From: Albophoma yamanashiensis
Taxonomy: Eukaryota > Ascomycota > Sordariomycetes > Hypocreales > Ophiocordycipitaceae
DNA length: 64,000 nucleotides
NCBI GenBank assembly: GCA_001600555.1
Contig: BCKH01000006.1
Span: 62,001 to 126,000, forward strand
Direction of reading: 5' to 3'
Under the pieces are notes generated by a model. The model was not told the DNA's origin. It searched no databases and was given only the letters and a program-made list of their open reading frames with translations. Shown in pieces: positions 34,471 through 47,100 of this stretch. Each line of letters begins with the position of its first letter. Within the stretch, counting starts at the first letter, position 1. Both the position numbers and the translations under genes were made by a program.

Positions 34471-35238
34471 TCAGTTCTGGTCGATGTGCTGGTGGTTGGG
34501 GTTTTCCACGGATCCGTAGTTGCTGCAGGAGCATCGGTATTGCTTCGGCTGTCCCGTGCCGTCGATGACGCTCGGGTACGCCCAGAAGGTGTACTTGTAG
34601 TCGAGGCTGTGAGGGTCAGTGTGCTGGAAGATGTCAGCATTCATGTAACATTGAATCTGCAGGGTTCTGAAGCTTATTGTGGCTTTGCATACCTGGGCCC
34701 ATGGGATTTTGATGCTCAGGCCCTTCTGCTCCGTGATTTCAAGTTCCTCGGGGTCCGACGGAGAGTATCCGCGAAGGCCCACGAAGTTCTTGAAGTCGTA
34801 CTTCTCAACGAGCATCTTGACGGCCTCGAAGAAGGTTTCGTTCGTTGGCTGGGGCATTCCAAACTCGAACTCGTAAGGCATCCATTCACCAGATCGAAGG
34901 GCGAAAGATTTGGCGCGGAAATCGGCGCCGTGGAACTTCTCAGAGTCATCGCTCACCGGGACAGCCTGCAGGGTCTTTCCGAAGTCGAAGAGGCGCTCGC
35001 CAGCCGGGACGTCAGAGTGGCGGTGCACCAGAGTCACTCCATAGGCGTCACCCTGATCGTACTGCGCTGTGAGCTTCTGGAACTCGGTTAAGAACTCGTC
35101 GAACTTTTCAGTCTGAGTTGCCTCGTGGGCCTCCTCGAGAGAGCGCACGGTCTTGATGACGGACGCGTTGTAGGTAGCGACGGACATTTTGTCGGTAGTT
35201 CTTGCGTTTGAAGATTGTTGAATTTGAGAATGCGTCAA
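34471..35238 (-). CDS. Conserved-looking hypothetical protein, 238-255 aa
   Basis: A clean reading frame with good codon structure. The likely start is the second ATG at 35187 (MSVATYNASVIKTVRSLEEA), since the first 17 residues are polar and low in structure. No signal peptide or membrane helix is present. Visible segments include GVTLVHRHSDVPAGERLFDF, a Trp/Tyr/Phe-rich WMPYEFEFGMPQP and a C-terminal CSCSN...NPNHQHIDQN. A 36-nt stretch (GTATGC...CTGCAG, near 34660-34693) keeps frame and could be either coding or a very short intron. I do not recognise the family. It is on the same strand as the APH-like gene, 545 bp upstream of it. Confidence 0.6.
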   Translation of the reverse strand: MTHSQIQQSSNARTTDKMSVATYNASVIKTVRSLEEAHEATQTEKFDEFLTEFQKLTAQYDQGDAYGVTLVHRHSDVPAGERLFDFGKTLQAVPVSDDSEKFHGADFRAKSFALRSGEWMPYEFEFGMPQPTNETFFEAVKMLVEKYDFKNFVGLRGYSPSDPEELEITEQKGLSIKIPWAQVCKATISFRTLQIQCYMNADIFQHTDPHSLDYKYTFWAYPSVIDGTGQPKQYRCSCSNYGSVENPNHQHIDQN

Positions 35239-36690
35239 ATGTAAACTCTTTGGCGATTGTGATCTGTCACTGCTGATGATGGCTTTGACGATGCGAGGTA
35301 TCTTGATCTTTTATACTCGAATTCCTGCGGTAGTACACGCCGTCTTATTTGTCGTCTAATGGGGCTGTCGGCTTTGGTGACATCAAATGCTTTGCAACAT
35401 GCATTGTGCAAACATGAACAGCAGTTCTAATGCTGCTTGATACTTTGGTCTGCGGCCCTGGTGACCTCATGATGCAACTGCTTGTGTTGTGCGTTGAGCA
35501 TGAGCCTGCCAATCTGAGCTTTTGGCAGTTTGCCATATTGAATGCGTCGATGTGAAACGCCGTCCTTATACTAGGCAGCTTCTCGCGCACACAGCGAAGT
35601 ATATTTGCCGGTCGCATTCAGCTATTGTTTGTTCTGGCTTGCGTCATCATCTCTAGGGTAGCTTGATGATACATGCGGTTTGGCATGGAAACCAGCTAGA
35701 AATAACTGCTGGGCGGCATGCGGCGGCGTTCGTATACAGGGAACCTGCGGCTGCTTTCGTGGCCTTTCTATGCAAGGGGTCTTGAACAGGGGGCGAGCAT
35801 CCCTCCATGTTGGCGCGTCATTAACAGCTTAGACGTGTCGGAGCCTGCCTGCAGAGGACCGCACCAGGCCCAATTTACTATGCCACAAGAAAGTGCCAAC
35901 CGGCGCAGCGTCTATTTTCTGGTATGACCCCCCCACGGGGCATTCGCCCTCTCGCTAACTTGACATAGGCTATGTGCTGGACAGTGATCCCCTAGCTGCA
36001 GTAATGCAATCATCTCTAATGGCAGCGGCAACGCCAAGGAAATGACTGTCTTTGACAGGTCGGCTTGAGTGTTTTGAGACAAGAACAAAGTCGAGTTCTG
36101 GCACATCCACAGAACCCTCCGAAACGACCTCCGTTCAAGCTACCGCCACCACTGGGGGCGATACGCGAACTTGCTGCAGCCAACAATCCGATGGTGTGCC
36201 AAGAACAACGGCCACAACGACATCTTCAACAATATCTATCAAACTCCCTGCCGTTAGCAAAGGCATGGAAGTTTACCTTAGATATTAGAAAAGACGGAGC
36301 CCGCAAAAAGCAATGAATTGGATAACTATTAAAAGGAAACTATTATCCATGCCCTGTAGCTATTTCATTGCTGTAGCGTGTACAAGCCTCCGCGGATAAA
36401 TATCCATTGATAAGCAGTCCTACCACCAGATTGCTAGATAATCTACCTTACTGGGTTGGCCAAGCCTCCCTGGAGTCCTATGTAACAAGACTGGAGTTCG
36501 GCGCGACAGGAACTCGATTAGGAACGAGCTATCCTTCTTATGTTATCAAGAGATAGCTCCTACGAAGAATCCCAAGCAGCTATAACGCGGTAGAGAACGC
36601 CGGAAGCCGCCTATAAAAAGCGTATTATATATTATATTAATTTAGATATCTAGCCTTACGAATGATAGAAATACAAGGCATATCTTATAT
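35239..36690. other. Intergenic, no gene recognised; AT-rich toward the right
   Basis: Contains the promoter of the hypothetical gene at its left end and an AT-rich, TA-step-rich stretch at about 36560-36680 just beyond the peroxygenase stop codon. Short frames only. Confidence 0.55.
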
Positions 36691-37578
36691 CTAGGTATGT
36701 ATAGCTTTTCCAAAGTTAACATACCATAAGAGCACTATAGCCTTCCACAGTAGTCCACGTAAAGTCCTAGGCTCTGGATTTTCTAGGATATAGTCCTCAA
36801 GTCTCTCCTCCGTATAGAATGCAGTTACTTGTTCCGGTGAGGGGTGGCCACTTGTCTCGGCGTTAATGAAAACAACAGTAATAAGCAAATTAACAAACCA
36901 TAAGCGGAGACCTAAGCGCGGACCGCCACTGTCCTTGTGCTCCTTATTCCGCCGGATATACGTCTTCGCAAGAGTCTTCAGAGTGACAGGACCACCTTCA
37001 GCATCGTCGATCATGGCCTGCAACACTGTGAATGTCAAAATAAGTATAAGCCCTATCTGAAAGTGCAGATAATCCTTATTTCCATGGGAAGTGGCAAGCC
37101 TCAATGTGACGTACTGTGCGGCTGGAAGGTGTAATTATCTCCATGTCGGAAATCGAGGCGCGTAAGAGATATATCATGCTCCACGACGTTGTGCTTCCTA
37201 GAGTCGGTAAGGTCAAACGTTCCATCTTCATGCAGGACCGGCTTGAGGGTGTTTGCCGTGACATGCGCTAGGGTGCCGCTCATGTGAAGCGCCGTAATCA
37301 GCGCCGCCTCGAGTCGCGGCAGGGTAATACTCTTCCCATCTCGCGGCCTATGAATGGTCAGATAGATGAATGCTTTTCTCCCAAACTCCCTAAACGCTTC
37401 AAACTTACAAGTATCCTTGATTCGCGAGCGCATTCAGGCCAGGGCACGGTGCTCGGTCTGCAATGTTAAGTCTAATGTAGGAATGATCTTCCATACGGAT
37501 TATTCTCGCTTCCTCGTCTCGCTTGCTGCTGTTAAAATTCAAGAGAGCCTTTATTGCGTTAATAATGGTGAAATACAT
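36691..37578 (-). CDS. Heme-thiolate peroxidase (chloroperoxidase/unspecific peroxygenase family), 245 aa
   Basis: Three exons on the minus strand (37409-37578, 37115-37347, 36691-37025). The start at 37578 leads into RAPCPGLNALANQGYL; Cys45 of the PCP motif should be the axial heme thiolate. Intron 1 joins to PRDGKSITLPRLEAALI. Further on, KHNVVEHDISLTRLDFRHGDN contains the Glu-His-Asp motif with the acid-base Glu. The third exon has IDDAEGGPVTLKTLAKTYIRR and ENPEPRTLRGLLWKA, both typical of the short fungal branch. Such enzymes use hydrogen peroxide to oxygenate or halogenate organic substrates, including fatty acids and aromatics. No strong signal peptide is visible, so it may be intracellular. 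It is divergent from the alpha-dioxygenase gene. Confidence 0.86.
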
Positions 37579-38306
37579 TGTGCTTGATACTCGATAGTAT
37601 TTGTAGAAATATGCTCAGACTCTTGGTCTGGTACGGCTACTCTTCCGATACTACTATTGGTTTATATGCTTCCCAGCTACGACTGACACACGTAACATGA
37701 ACCCCCGAAGTTTCCGGGTTCATCTTGACTCAACAGCCTCCTCCAGAGTACCTAGTACCACAAAGTGGCTCAAGGTCTCACACACATCCAGCCGGTTGTC
37801 CAACCTACGGAATGCTAGATCACGTAGGAGCTGAATATGTGGTCAAATGGTGATATGGTTTACTGTGCAATGTAAGGTGGGATTAACCTTACTGTGGAGA
37901 GTATATTCTGTTCAGCTCCAGACAACTAAAGTATCTTTCCCTGGCTGGTATGTCAAAGGAAATGTACCAGCCACCTCGGCGACTTCCGCAGTCCAAGTGC
38001 ACTACAGTCGTCCCGGTAGTACGGAGTACATCTGCAGGTTGCGACGGAGTGCGTCTGGCATGTGGTAGCGTAAGAAACAAGCAACTAGTATGCGTCCATG
38101 GATGATGATGCGATATGTGGGGTTTAAAGCTCATAGTGTCACCGGATGAACCCCCATCTGTTGCCGCCGTCCCTTCCCCTCCTCCCTACTTTTCACCAGC
38201 AATCCAAGTTGGTGCATACCTAGGACACTGGACACGTCTGATATCTCTCAGATATTGAATCCCCAGAATTCTCCTCAGACCTTCACAAGAGGCATATTGT
38301 ACCGAA
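37579..38306. promoter_or_regulatory. Shared promoter region of the peroxygenase and alpha-dioxygenase genes
   Basis: A 728-bp gap between divergent start codons with no coding frame of interest. It contains the inverted repeat listed at 38241. Head-to-head arrangement suggests joint control. Confidence 0.55.
38241..38255. repeat. Perfect short inverted repeat ATATCT-CTC-AGATAT
   Basis: A 6-bp palindromic pair around a 3-bp spacer, 51 bp upstream of the alpha-dioxygenase ATG. It could bind a dimeric factor, but it may be chance in this AT-containing region. Confidence 0.35.
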
Positions 38307-40361
38307 ATGGCTGACCAAAGAATATCCTTCCAGCCCTCATTCATTGAGCGGACCACAATCTCGACATTTCACTTCATCAACAAATATGTCCCGTGGTTCA
38401 AACTCCCTGCCATTCTTGGAGCGCTAAATCTCGCCGCCGTTCGCATTGAGCTACGAGGCTATAATCTACATGACGGCTACGCCTCCGCCTCTGCTCAGGG
38501 GAGCGCCCAAGAAGAGCCAATGAATGACATACGCTATCTGAATGCGCGTCACTCGGATGGAAAATTCAACTCGCTCGAACTTCCCGCCATGGGCTGTGCT
38601 GGAATGCGCTTTGGTCGAAACTTCCCAAGAAAATACACACAGAAAGCGACCGCAAATGAGCTATGGACGCCAAATCCGAGACTCATCAGCGAGCGCTTCA
38701 TGGCACGCAAGCCGGCTGGCTTTATCCCAGCTACAACACTGAATCTGCTTGCTGCTGCATGGATTCAATTCCAGACGCATGGTTGGTTCGTTCATGAACT
38801 GGTGAGGCCTGATGTATTCGAACATATGATTACTTGAAAACCTTCAAGCTAAGTGTAATTGATAGAGTGACGACTCCTTTACTATTCCGCTACCTGTCGG
38901 CGACCGATGGCCGAACGGCTATATGGAGCTTCCTCGGACGAAACCAGATGCCATTCTTGACCCCTTTGATCATGAATGCCCAGGATACAAGAACTTGAAC
39001 ACAGCTTGGTGGGACGCATCGCAGATCTATGGGTCAAATGAGGCAACGACTTCGAGCCTTCGAACCAGAAACCCCGACGGGAAGCTGATGCTCACTGAGA
39101 GCGGTTTAGAAGCTTTCCTTCCCAGAGATAAAGATGGCAACCCTCTCACTGGTTTTAACAATAATTGGTGGGTAGGCATGGAGATGCTTCATACCCTGTT
39201 TGCTCTTGAGCATAACTCACTTTGTGACATGTTTCGAAACGCATACCCCGACTGGACTGGGTAAGGTCGCCTCCTCTACGACTCTGGTGAAAACTGTGAC
39301 TAAAGATTACAGAGACCAGATATTTGACAAGGCTAGGCTCGTCAACTGTGCCTTAATGGCGAAAATACATACAGTAGAATGGACACCCGCAATTCTCGCA
39401 CACCCAGCTCTTCAGATTGGTATGAATGCCAACTGGTGGGGCCTTGCTGGCGAGACTCTCACGAAACTGGTTGGGAGAATATCCAAGAGGAACGAGCTCA
39501 TTTCTGGCATTCCGGGCTCAGGGGTTGACCATGACGGCGTTCCCTACAGTCTCACAGAGGAATTCGTATCCGTTTACAGGATGCACCCCCTCATTCCTGG
39601 TAAGATATCCTGACTTTCAAATCCTTGTTTCATTCTAACTGCCGCATTTAGACAACATCGCGTTCTTTAACGCGAAAAATGGAAAACACCAAACTACAAT
39701 CCCTATGGCCGATGTGACCTTTGAGAATGCCCAAGAGCCCTTTTCTAAGGGCCTCTCGTTCGCCGACACGTTCTACTCCTTCGGTATTAACTATCCCGGT
39801 GCCATTACCACGAACAACTACCCTGACTTCTTACGCAACTTGACCTGCCCTGATGGCGTCCACCGTGATATGGGCACTGTCGACGTCTTGCGCGATCGTG
39901 AGCGCGGGGTCCCTCGCTACTGTAACTTCCGGCGCATGCTGCGCATGAATGCCCCGGCTACATTTGAGGAGCTGACTGGTGGCAAAGAGGCGCTCGCAAC
40001 CGAGCTTTCCGAGGTTTACAACGGAGACATCGAGGCTGTCGACACTCTAGTTGGCTCCCACAGTGAGCCGATTATACCCGGCTTCGGCTTCAGCGAAACC
40101 GCGTTCCACATCTTCATTGTTATGGCGACGCGCCGGCTCAAGAGCGACCGGTTTATTGCCGGGCAGTGGAATGTCGAGACGTATACGAAGGAAGGCCTTC
40201 ACTGGGTGCAGCATATGGGAATGAAGGATGTGCTGATACGACATTTTCCCGTGCTAAAAGAGACGCTGAAAAAGAGTAAGAACGTGTTTGCACCTTGGGC
40301 TCAGCTGGATGAGTCGAGGAAGTACACAGGTATTGAGACAAAACCGCCTGAATCACCGTGA
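38307..40361 (+). CDS. Fatty acid alpha-dioxygenase-like heme enzyme, 628 aa
   Basis: Four exons (38307-38801, 38866-39260, 39313-39599, 39652-40361). It follows plant alpha-dioxygenases (alpha-DOX) almost end to end: the distal His158 in QTHGWFVHE; WWDASQIYGSNE; LFALEHNSLCDMFRNAYPD; then EEFVSVYRMHPLIPD, with proximal heme His388 and the likely radical Tyr385 three residues before it; then SETAFHIFIVMATRRLKSDRF and YTKEGLHWVQ near the end. alpha-DOX enzymes add oxygen at C2 of fatty acids, giving 2-hydroperoxides that lose a carbon to form aldehydes. All key residues are present, and the length matches the family (about 620-640 aa). It is divergent from a peroxygenase gene and convergent with the NRPS gene. 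Confidence 0.92.
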
Positions 40362-41186
40362 TCCAATTTCAAGAGATTTTGCCCCGATATGCATGTATCG
40401 TTTCTTGGGCGGCAGAAAGCGAGTACAAGGCGGCGCGCTGTGCGTCCTCGAGTCAACAGGCACAGCATTTGTAATTACATGGCAGGCTCCAGTGTTAGGT
40501 CTAGATCTTTGACGGAATCTAGCCTGTATTATAATGGTATACATTTGATCCCATACTCTATTTTAAATATTGGTTCGTAGATAGGGTTAGTTATAATAGT
40601 TAGAGTTTTATATAATTATTTGTCACTGAAGTAGTTAAGTCTTCGCTATCCTATATCGTGTTTCGATCTCCTACCTTATTTTCAATATCGGCTAGCAGAC
40701 GACAAATGATATACTAGTTAGCATACCCTGCAAGCGCTAACCCAATAGTCTTGGGCTGCAACAGTAGACAACATGCTGGCTATCTCGGCTGTGCTCAAAA
40801 AGATTAGGAAAAAGCCGATGAAGTTGAAAATGTACGAAAAAGCAAAGCTGGACGACCGCCAGGGCATTGGAGACTATACTGACCTAATTCACCTGTCCTG
40901 CATGTGCCTCACAGAGATATCGCGGGAAAAAACCGTTTACCATGTCGATTTGGCCAGCCTAATGTCAATAGCACCGGCGAGATGCTGGCAGTGATCGATG
41001 GCAACGCTCTTTATTTGCGCCACCTGGCGTCGATCTGGAAAGCTGGGACAAACACCACTTAGAGTCCGAAGCCTGAGCGCTCACACTCTATCTCCCTCTA
41101 TTTTCTTCAACGGAACTTTCGAGCTCGTGATTGCTGCTGCAAAAGATCTCAGTTTCGCACCTAGCTTGAACCTATCGTGGAGTAAG
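40362..41186. other. Intergenic between convergent genes; no gene seen
   Basis: Separates the 3' ends of the alpha-dioxygenase and NRPS genes. AT-rich between about 40530 and 40740. It should contain both polyadenylation regions; no coding frame is supported. Confidence 0.6.
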
Positions 41187-44100
41187 CTATTGCCCATTCA
41201 ACTCCCCCAGTACTTCCTCCACCGTAATATTTGCCCCTTGTGCATCTTCTACCATCTTCTGCAGGGTCAGGGCTAGCTGGTCGGCGACTACCTGACCAAA
41301 CGCAAGTAAGATCTCTGGCTCCCAGAAGCTTAGAGCGGCCACGATTTCGCCAGCCTTGCTCGGCGTGTCAGATTCCTGGGCAACCTCAAGCACAAAACGA
41401 TAATCCATTGGGTCAGAGCAGCATATCTCGTCAAAGTGGAGCCCACTTTCCTGTTGAGAGGCATCCCCGAGAGACGAGGCGGCAATCTTGTTGCCTGGAG
41501 CCTGACCGTTGCGACTTGCTGAAGAATGCTCCCGATTTTGCTCCGGCTGCGCGGTACGGCGATAGTTGACGAGGGTGTTAAAGGGTTTTTGGAGGTGACT
41601 ACTGTTTACCCCATCGCCGCTCACCAGGGAGGCTTTTCGGTAGGATTGCAGCATCTCGACCAAAGAGTAGTCGTGGTGCTCTAAACCTCGCATATAGTCG
41701 TCATGCATATATTGAACCCACTCGCGCATTGTCTCGCCGCTCGTCGCCAAGCTTAGTCGGCATGGCAACACGTTGAAAAGAGGGCCAACAATGGACATTG
41801 CCTCGGGCAATGCGGGAATGCTTCGGCCGTAGACGAGGTATCCAAAATTGACCTCCAAGGCGGTTGGGTCCCAGGCGCGAAGCACCATGGCCCAGGCGGC
41901 TCGATATAGTGTTGCCGGCGTGGCTCCATAGGCTGAGCTGGCTCTGAGAAGACAGGAAGTGCTTGGAGCTCTAGTCACTGGGATGGTACGGTGGTTCCTT
42001 GTGCCGACAAAAGTGGAATGGTATGCTTGGGGACATGTTAGTGAGACGGGTGGGAGATCTTGAGACGAAGTAGTTTTCAGATACTTCTGCCAGTAGGCTG
42101 CGGAAGAGCGTCTCTCATCGAAAAGTAAATGGGAGATGTACTCGCGATATGAAACAGTCTGTGGATGAGTCACATCGCCATTTCCGAACGCTGTAATCCA
42201 GTCTTGCAGGAGGTGCTCCATCGCGGTCCCGTCCACAAGCAAATGGCTGATATCCAACCTGCAGAAAACGTCTCCAGTTTTCTCACTCTGACAGAGGAGG
42301 ATACGATGCCAGGGCGTGTTCTGGGAATATTCAAACGAACTAGCCGTCTTCAGTGCTCTAATTGCATCGGGAGAGTCACCATCAACCTCGAGGGTTGCTG
42401 TAGCTGTCGCCACATCCTTCAGAACGACTTGGTATGCTGTCTCTCCGTCTGCTGCGAAACGCACCACAGTACGTAGGATGCTGTGGCGACCAACCAACTC
42501 CTTCCATGCCCGGACTACTTGTGACGGATCCGGGTTGGTTGGGATCGCGGAGGATGTGAGCCTCCAGTACCACTGGGCTTGGTAGAAGCCCAACCCCTTG
42601 CGGTGGCTCTGCAGCAGGTCCAGCTGCATCGGCGAACAGGGCAAGACGTCTTCGATGTTCTTCCTGGGCAAGCCTTGAAAGAGATGGTCTAGCTGGTCTG
42701 GGTCTCCGACATAAAGCGGAAAGTCCAACGCTGCGAAGTCTGCATTCGAGGCGGCGCATGTGCTGGCAAATGTAAGCAATACGCCACGAAGTCTTGCCAC
42801 CCACTCCAACATATCGCCTTGCTGAGGTATGTTGTTGTTCCAAAGAACCTCCACAACCAACTGCCCGTCGTTGACGGCCACTTCGACGTTGATCAGCGAA
42901 ACACGATGGGCTTTTGGATCGTCGTCGCTGTCAACTAGAGATGTAGAGGGTTTAAATAAACCATCCTGTCGCTCTAGATTTTGGAACCGGCCGTGGTAGT
43001 TTAGTGTAATCTCCGGGTTCAGGTCGCGCAGCTCCTCGCTCCAGTACTCGGACAAGTATTTAGCTGTGAAGAAGTCCCAGCCATTGCGCGGAAGACGCTG
43101 GCGGGATTCCCTCGAAAGACCTAGGCGGGCCATGAAGCTAGCAACTGGGGGTACCCAGACGGGGGAGATCGTGGTGAACCATCCCACCGTCCGGGATACG
43201 TCGGGAGAGTTGGACGGCTGCTGGCGCCCGTGTCCTTCAAGGTGGATCACGGCGGATTTGCCGAAGATGTCTTGGAAAGACTGTGAAACAGCAGCTATGA
43301 AAACATCCAGGGGGTCAATGCCTCGGATGCTCTGGCACTCATGAAGTATTACTTCCGAAGCGTCTGCTTCCAGGCGAAAGCTCCGACATACGACGTCTTG
43401 GTACAGGTTTGCTTTGCCGTCCATTTGCCACAGGAGACTCATTGATTGGTCTCTCATGGCCAGCGGAGAAATGGGAAGCAGCCGGCATCCTGGGGAGCAC
43501 AGCGCTTTTTGGGCGAAACGTGACTGAAAGATGCACCAGTCGCGGAAGCTTTGCGACTGTGGAGGCTTGTCGCCATTGCACTGGGGCGAGAGCAGCTCCT
43601 CCAAGTCATGCAGCAAGATTCTCCAGGACACCAAGTCAACAACGAGATGATGGGCCGCCAGGAACAAGACATGCTTATTGTAGCCGATGTCAAAGTAATC
43701 GACAGTGAAGACAGGCCCGGAGACTATGTCGATGTTCCTACGGGATTGCCTCGCGATTTTCTCCGCATCCTCTTGCAGCCTCACGGCATGTCTTGCACAA
43801 GTGGGCTTCGCGCCTTCGAAGGGAAGAATTCGTTGGGTCCACGAGTGGTCTGCGTTGCGAGAAAATCTGGCTCGAAGCATCCCGTGTGCCTCAACCAGGC
43901 GCTTAACCGCGGACTCAAGCTGTGGGAATTCCAGAGCATTGCGACAGGCCAACGTGAAGCTTTGAGTCTGAAGGGCGGTCCCACTGTCATCAAGATCCAG
44001 GAACAGCTTCTGAATTGGTGAAAGAGGGAACTCTGCGTGTGGGTCTCCATTGTCGCGATCATTTGTGATGGCGGGCTCGGTATGCGCTGTTACGGGCTGC

Positions 44101-47100
44101 GATTTCATCGTGAGCTCATGCAACGTCTTAGCGGTGAGAACGTCGTGCACCGATGCCGACAGACCGCTTTGCCTGCAAAGAGCTACCAGCTGCAGGGCAG
44201 AAATAGAGTCACCTCCTGACCGCAGGAACGAGCTCTCGGAGTGGATGGCCTCGGCGGGAACATTGAGGACCCTGCACCAGAGGGACCTCATGAACTCCAC
44301 AGTCGATGGCAAGTCTCCGTTATCAGTAGCTGGATTTGCGGATGGCCTGCTGGAGATCTCAGCGATGATGCGAGACGTGACGTCATCGCACTGCTGCAGG
44401 AACTCGGCAAGAACTTTCCTATCGAGCTTCGCAGAAGACGACATGGGCATCTTCTCCAGCACTACGACCATCTGGGGCACCATGTACGGCGGCAAATGCT
44501 GCGAGACATGCTCTCTGATCTCGGAGACTGTCTCATATACCGGCCCGCCGCCAGCAGTTGAGTCTAGACTCATCAGACCAGGTCCACGAGCTGTGAAGGC
44601 CGCTCCGGGCGGTGCATTGGCGAGGGAGAAGATGGCCACCAAGGTGTTCCGGAAAGGCCCTGTCTGTGGATAGAAAACAGCTGCCTCTCTGACGTGAGGG
44701 CTGTCCATGAGCTGATGCTCAATCTCACCTATCTCAAGCCTCTGTCCATGTATCTTGACCTGGGTGTCCTTCCTGCCGAGGTATATGATCTGGCCTTGGC
44801 GATTATACCGGACTAGGTCACCCGTCTTGTAGAAACGTTGGGTCGTGCTTCTCGTGGCACATGACTCTATGTCATCCACCAACCAAGCCGGGTCATGAAC
44901 GAAAGCCTCTGCAGTCTTCTCAGGACTGTTCAAATATCCTAATTAAGGTTGGCTCTGGTTAGCTTGGCCGCGAGCTGTGCGGACCTTGGTTTTGGCTTGG
45001 GCATGATCTTGGACTCACCTCTGGCCAAAGCAGGGCCACCCAGTAGCAACTCCCCCACGGCACCAATGGGAGCGAGATGGTTGTAGTCTTCGGGATCGAC
45101 GATCCAAGTCTCAGGCCCCCTACCTGGTCCGATGTTCGTGGGCTCGGTCTCCTTTGTCACATGCGAGTTGATAGCGCTGATGATGGAGCACTCGCTTGGC
45201 CCGTAGGCATTCATGAGATGCACGCGGTCGGCCCACTTGTCTATGACAGCCGTAGTCAGCGCCTCGCCGCCGCAAACGAGCGTCCGTAAGCTAGGCCATT
45301 CCTCTGGAAGCATCAAGTTCGCCATAGTCGGCGTCAGAAGAGACCAATTTGCTCCGAGACGCTCGGCTGCACTGGCCAACCCGCCCAGTCTGTCCTGCTC
45401 GGCCGGAATGCACACGCACCCGCCGACCGCCAGGACACTGAGACTCTCCACCAAGTGTGCATCAAAGGCACAAGAGGCAAACTGTAGGGCCCGCGTCCCT
45501 GGCCCTACGTGGAGTGTCTCCATCTGCGCTCTGATGTTGGACGTATAAGCGCCATGCTCAGTGACGACGCCCTTGGGCTTGCCTGTTGAGCCGGAAGTGA
45601 AGACAGCATAGACCGGGTTTGAAGGAGACACGTCCCGAGGCTCGAGGATGCTGCAGCTTGTCAAAATGTCCGTCATGTTGTGCTGTGATACAACGCAGGC
45701 TGGCCTGCCGTCTGCTATGCGTTGACATAGCTCGTCGTGCTCTGGTGAGCAGACGATGAGTGCGGCGTCCACATCTTTGATGATGCCACGCAGACGATCT
45801 TGCGGGTGCGTTGGTTCTATGCTGACGATAGCAGCTCCCGTCTTGAGGGCGGCGAGCATGGATACTGGCTGCAGGAATGACTTGGAGAGGCAGAGGACGA
45901 CGAATCTTTCAGGCGCACAGGCGGGCGCCACACTCAGATAGTGGGAGGCGAGACAACCAGACCACTTATCAAGGTCCTTGAATGTGAGCTCACCATCCCA
46001 GGCACAAATTGAGGGTGCATCAGGATGTTTGGTGACCATGCGGGAGACCATGTCGGGTATGCAGCTGTCCGCCGGGGTTGGCTCCGGATGACGCCACGCG
46101 CGGATGTGCTGAAGATCGTACGCGCTGCACACCGAGAGTCGTCCTATAGGGACGTCTGGGTGGCGAATAATATTCGACAGCGTCTTGACTAGAGCGTGCG
46201 CTATTGACAAGATGTGCTGCTCCGAGAACCTGGAGTCCCAGAAGCGAAACTCCACGGACAATGCATTCTTCTTCTTCCATACATGCAGGGTAAGGTCGTA
46301 CTATGCAGTTGCGTCGTCAGTGCGATAGTATCAGACTAGAAACGGACAATATGCTCACCTCGGTCGGATCGTAGACATCCTCAACCTCAATAGCTAGTCC
46401 AGACTTTGAGTCCTGTATATCCGTCTCATATACGACTTCTTGCGTGACCACGGTGTTGAACAAGCTCTGACCTGTTGTCCTCGAGGCGAGCTGCTGAACT
46501 TGGCCGAGGGACAGTGTTTGGTGACTCATACTCTCTTGCATGTCATTCTGAATCTCTTGGATCAAGCGCAAGCCCGTTGTCTCCTGCCGACTGATGGAGG
46601 CGCAGCAGATCATCATATTAGCAATGGGGCCGACCGCCTCGTGTAAACCCTCGATAGGCAGATCACGGCCGGACGAAAGGTAGCCGAAAGCGACCCTACC
46701 CTTGCTCGTATAGGTCTGGAGCACCATCGCCCACGCTGCGTGAAGCAAGGCGGTGATAGTGTGCCTGCGAGATCGGCAGAATTGGCTCAGGCTCTGAAGG
46801 TTGTTGATAGGCAGACGCACCGAGCGCAGAACTGGCGTGGTGTCGACAGTGACTAAACTCTCGCGGGGGACGATACAAGGGTCGAGATCACGAAGGTAGT
46901 CTTTCCAAAACTGCGTCGAAGGCTCAGCTGGTGTGGATTGAACGTGTCGAACATAGTTTCCAAATGGCATTGCCCTATGCGAGGCGCCGACGCCGGCGGC
47001 GACCGCGGACAGGTCCTGCATTAGGATTGCCAGCGAACTTCCGTCTATTACAGCGTGGCTAATGTGCAGACAGCAGCAGAGAGCCTCGTTGGCTGCCATA

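Noticed and set aside
42382..44673. Several 100-200 codon frames on both strands inside the NRPS gene
   Set aside because: Shadows of the GC-rich NRPS coding frame, which alone carries the domain motifs.
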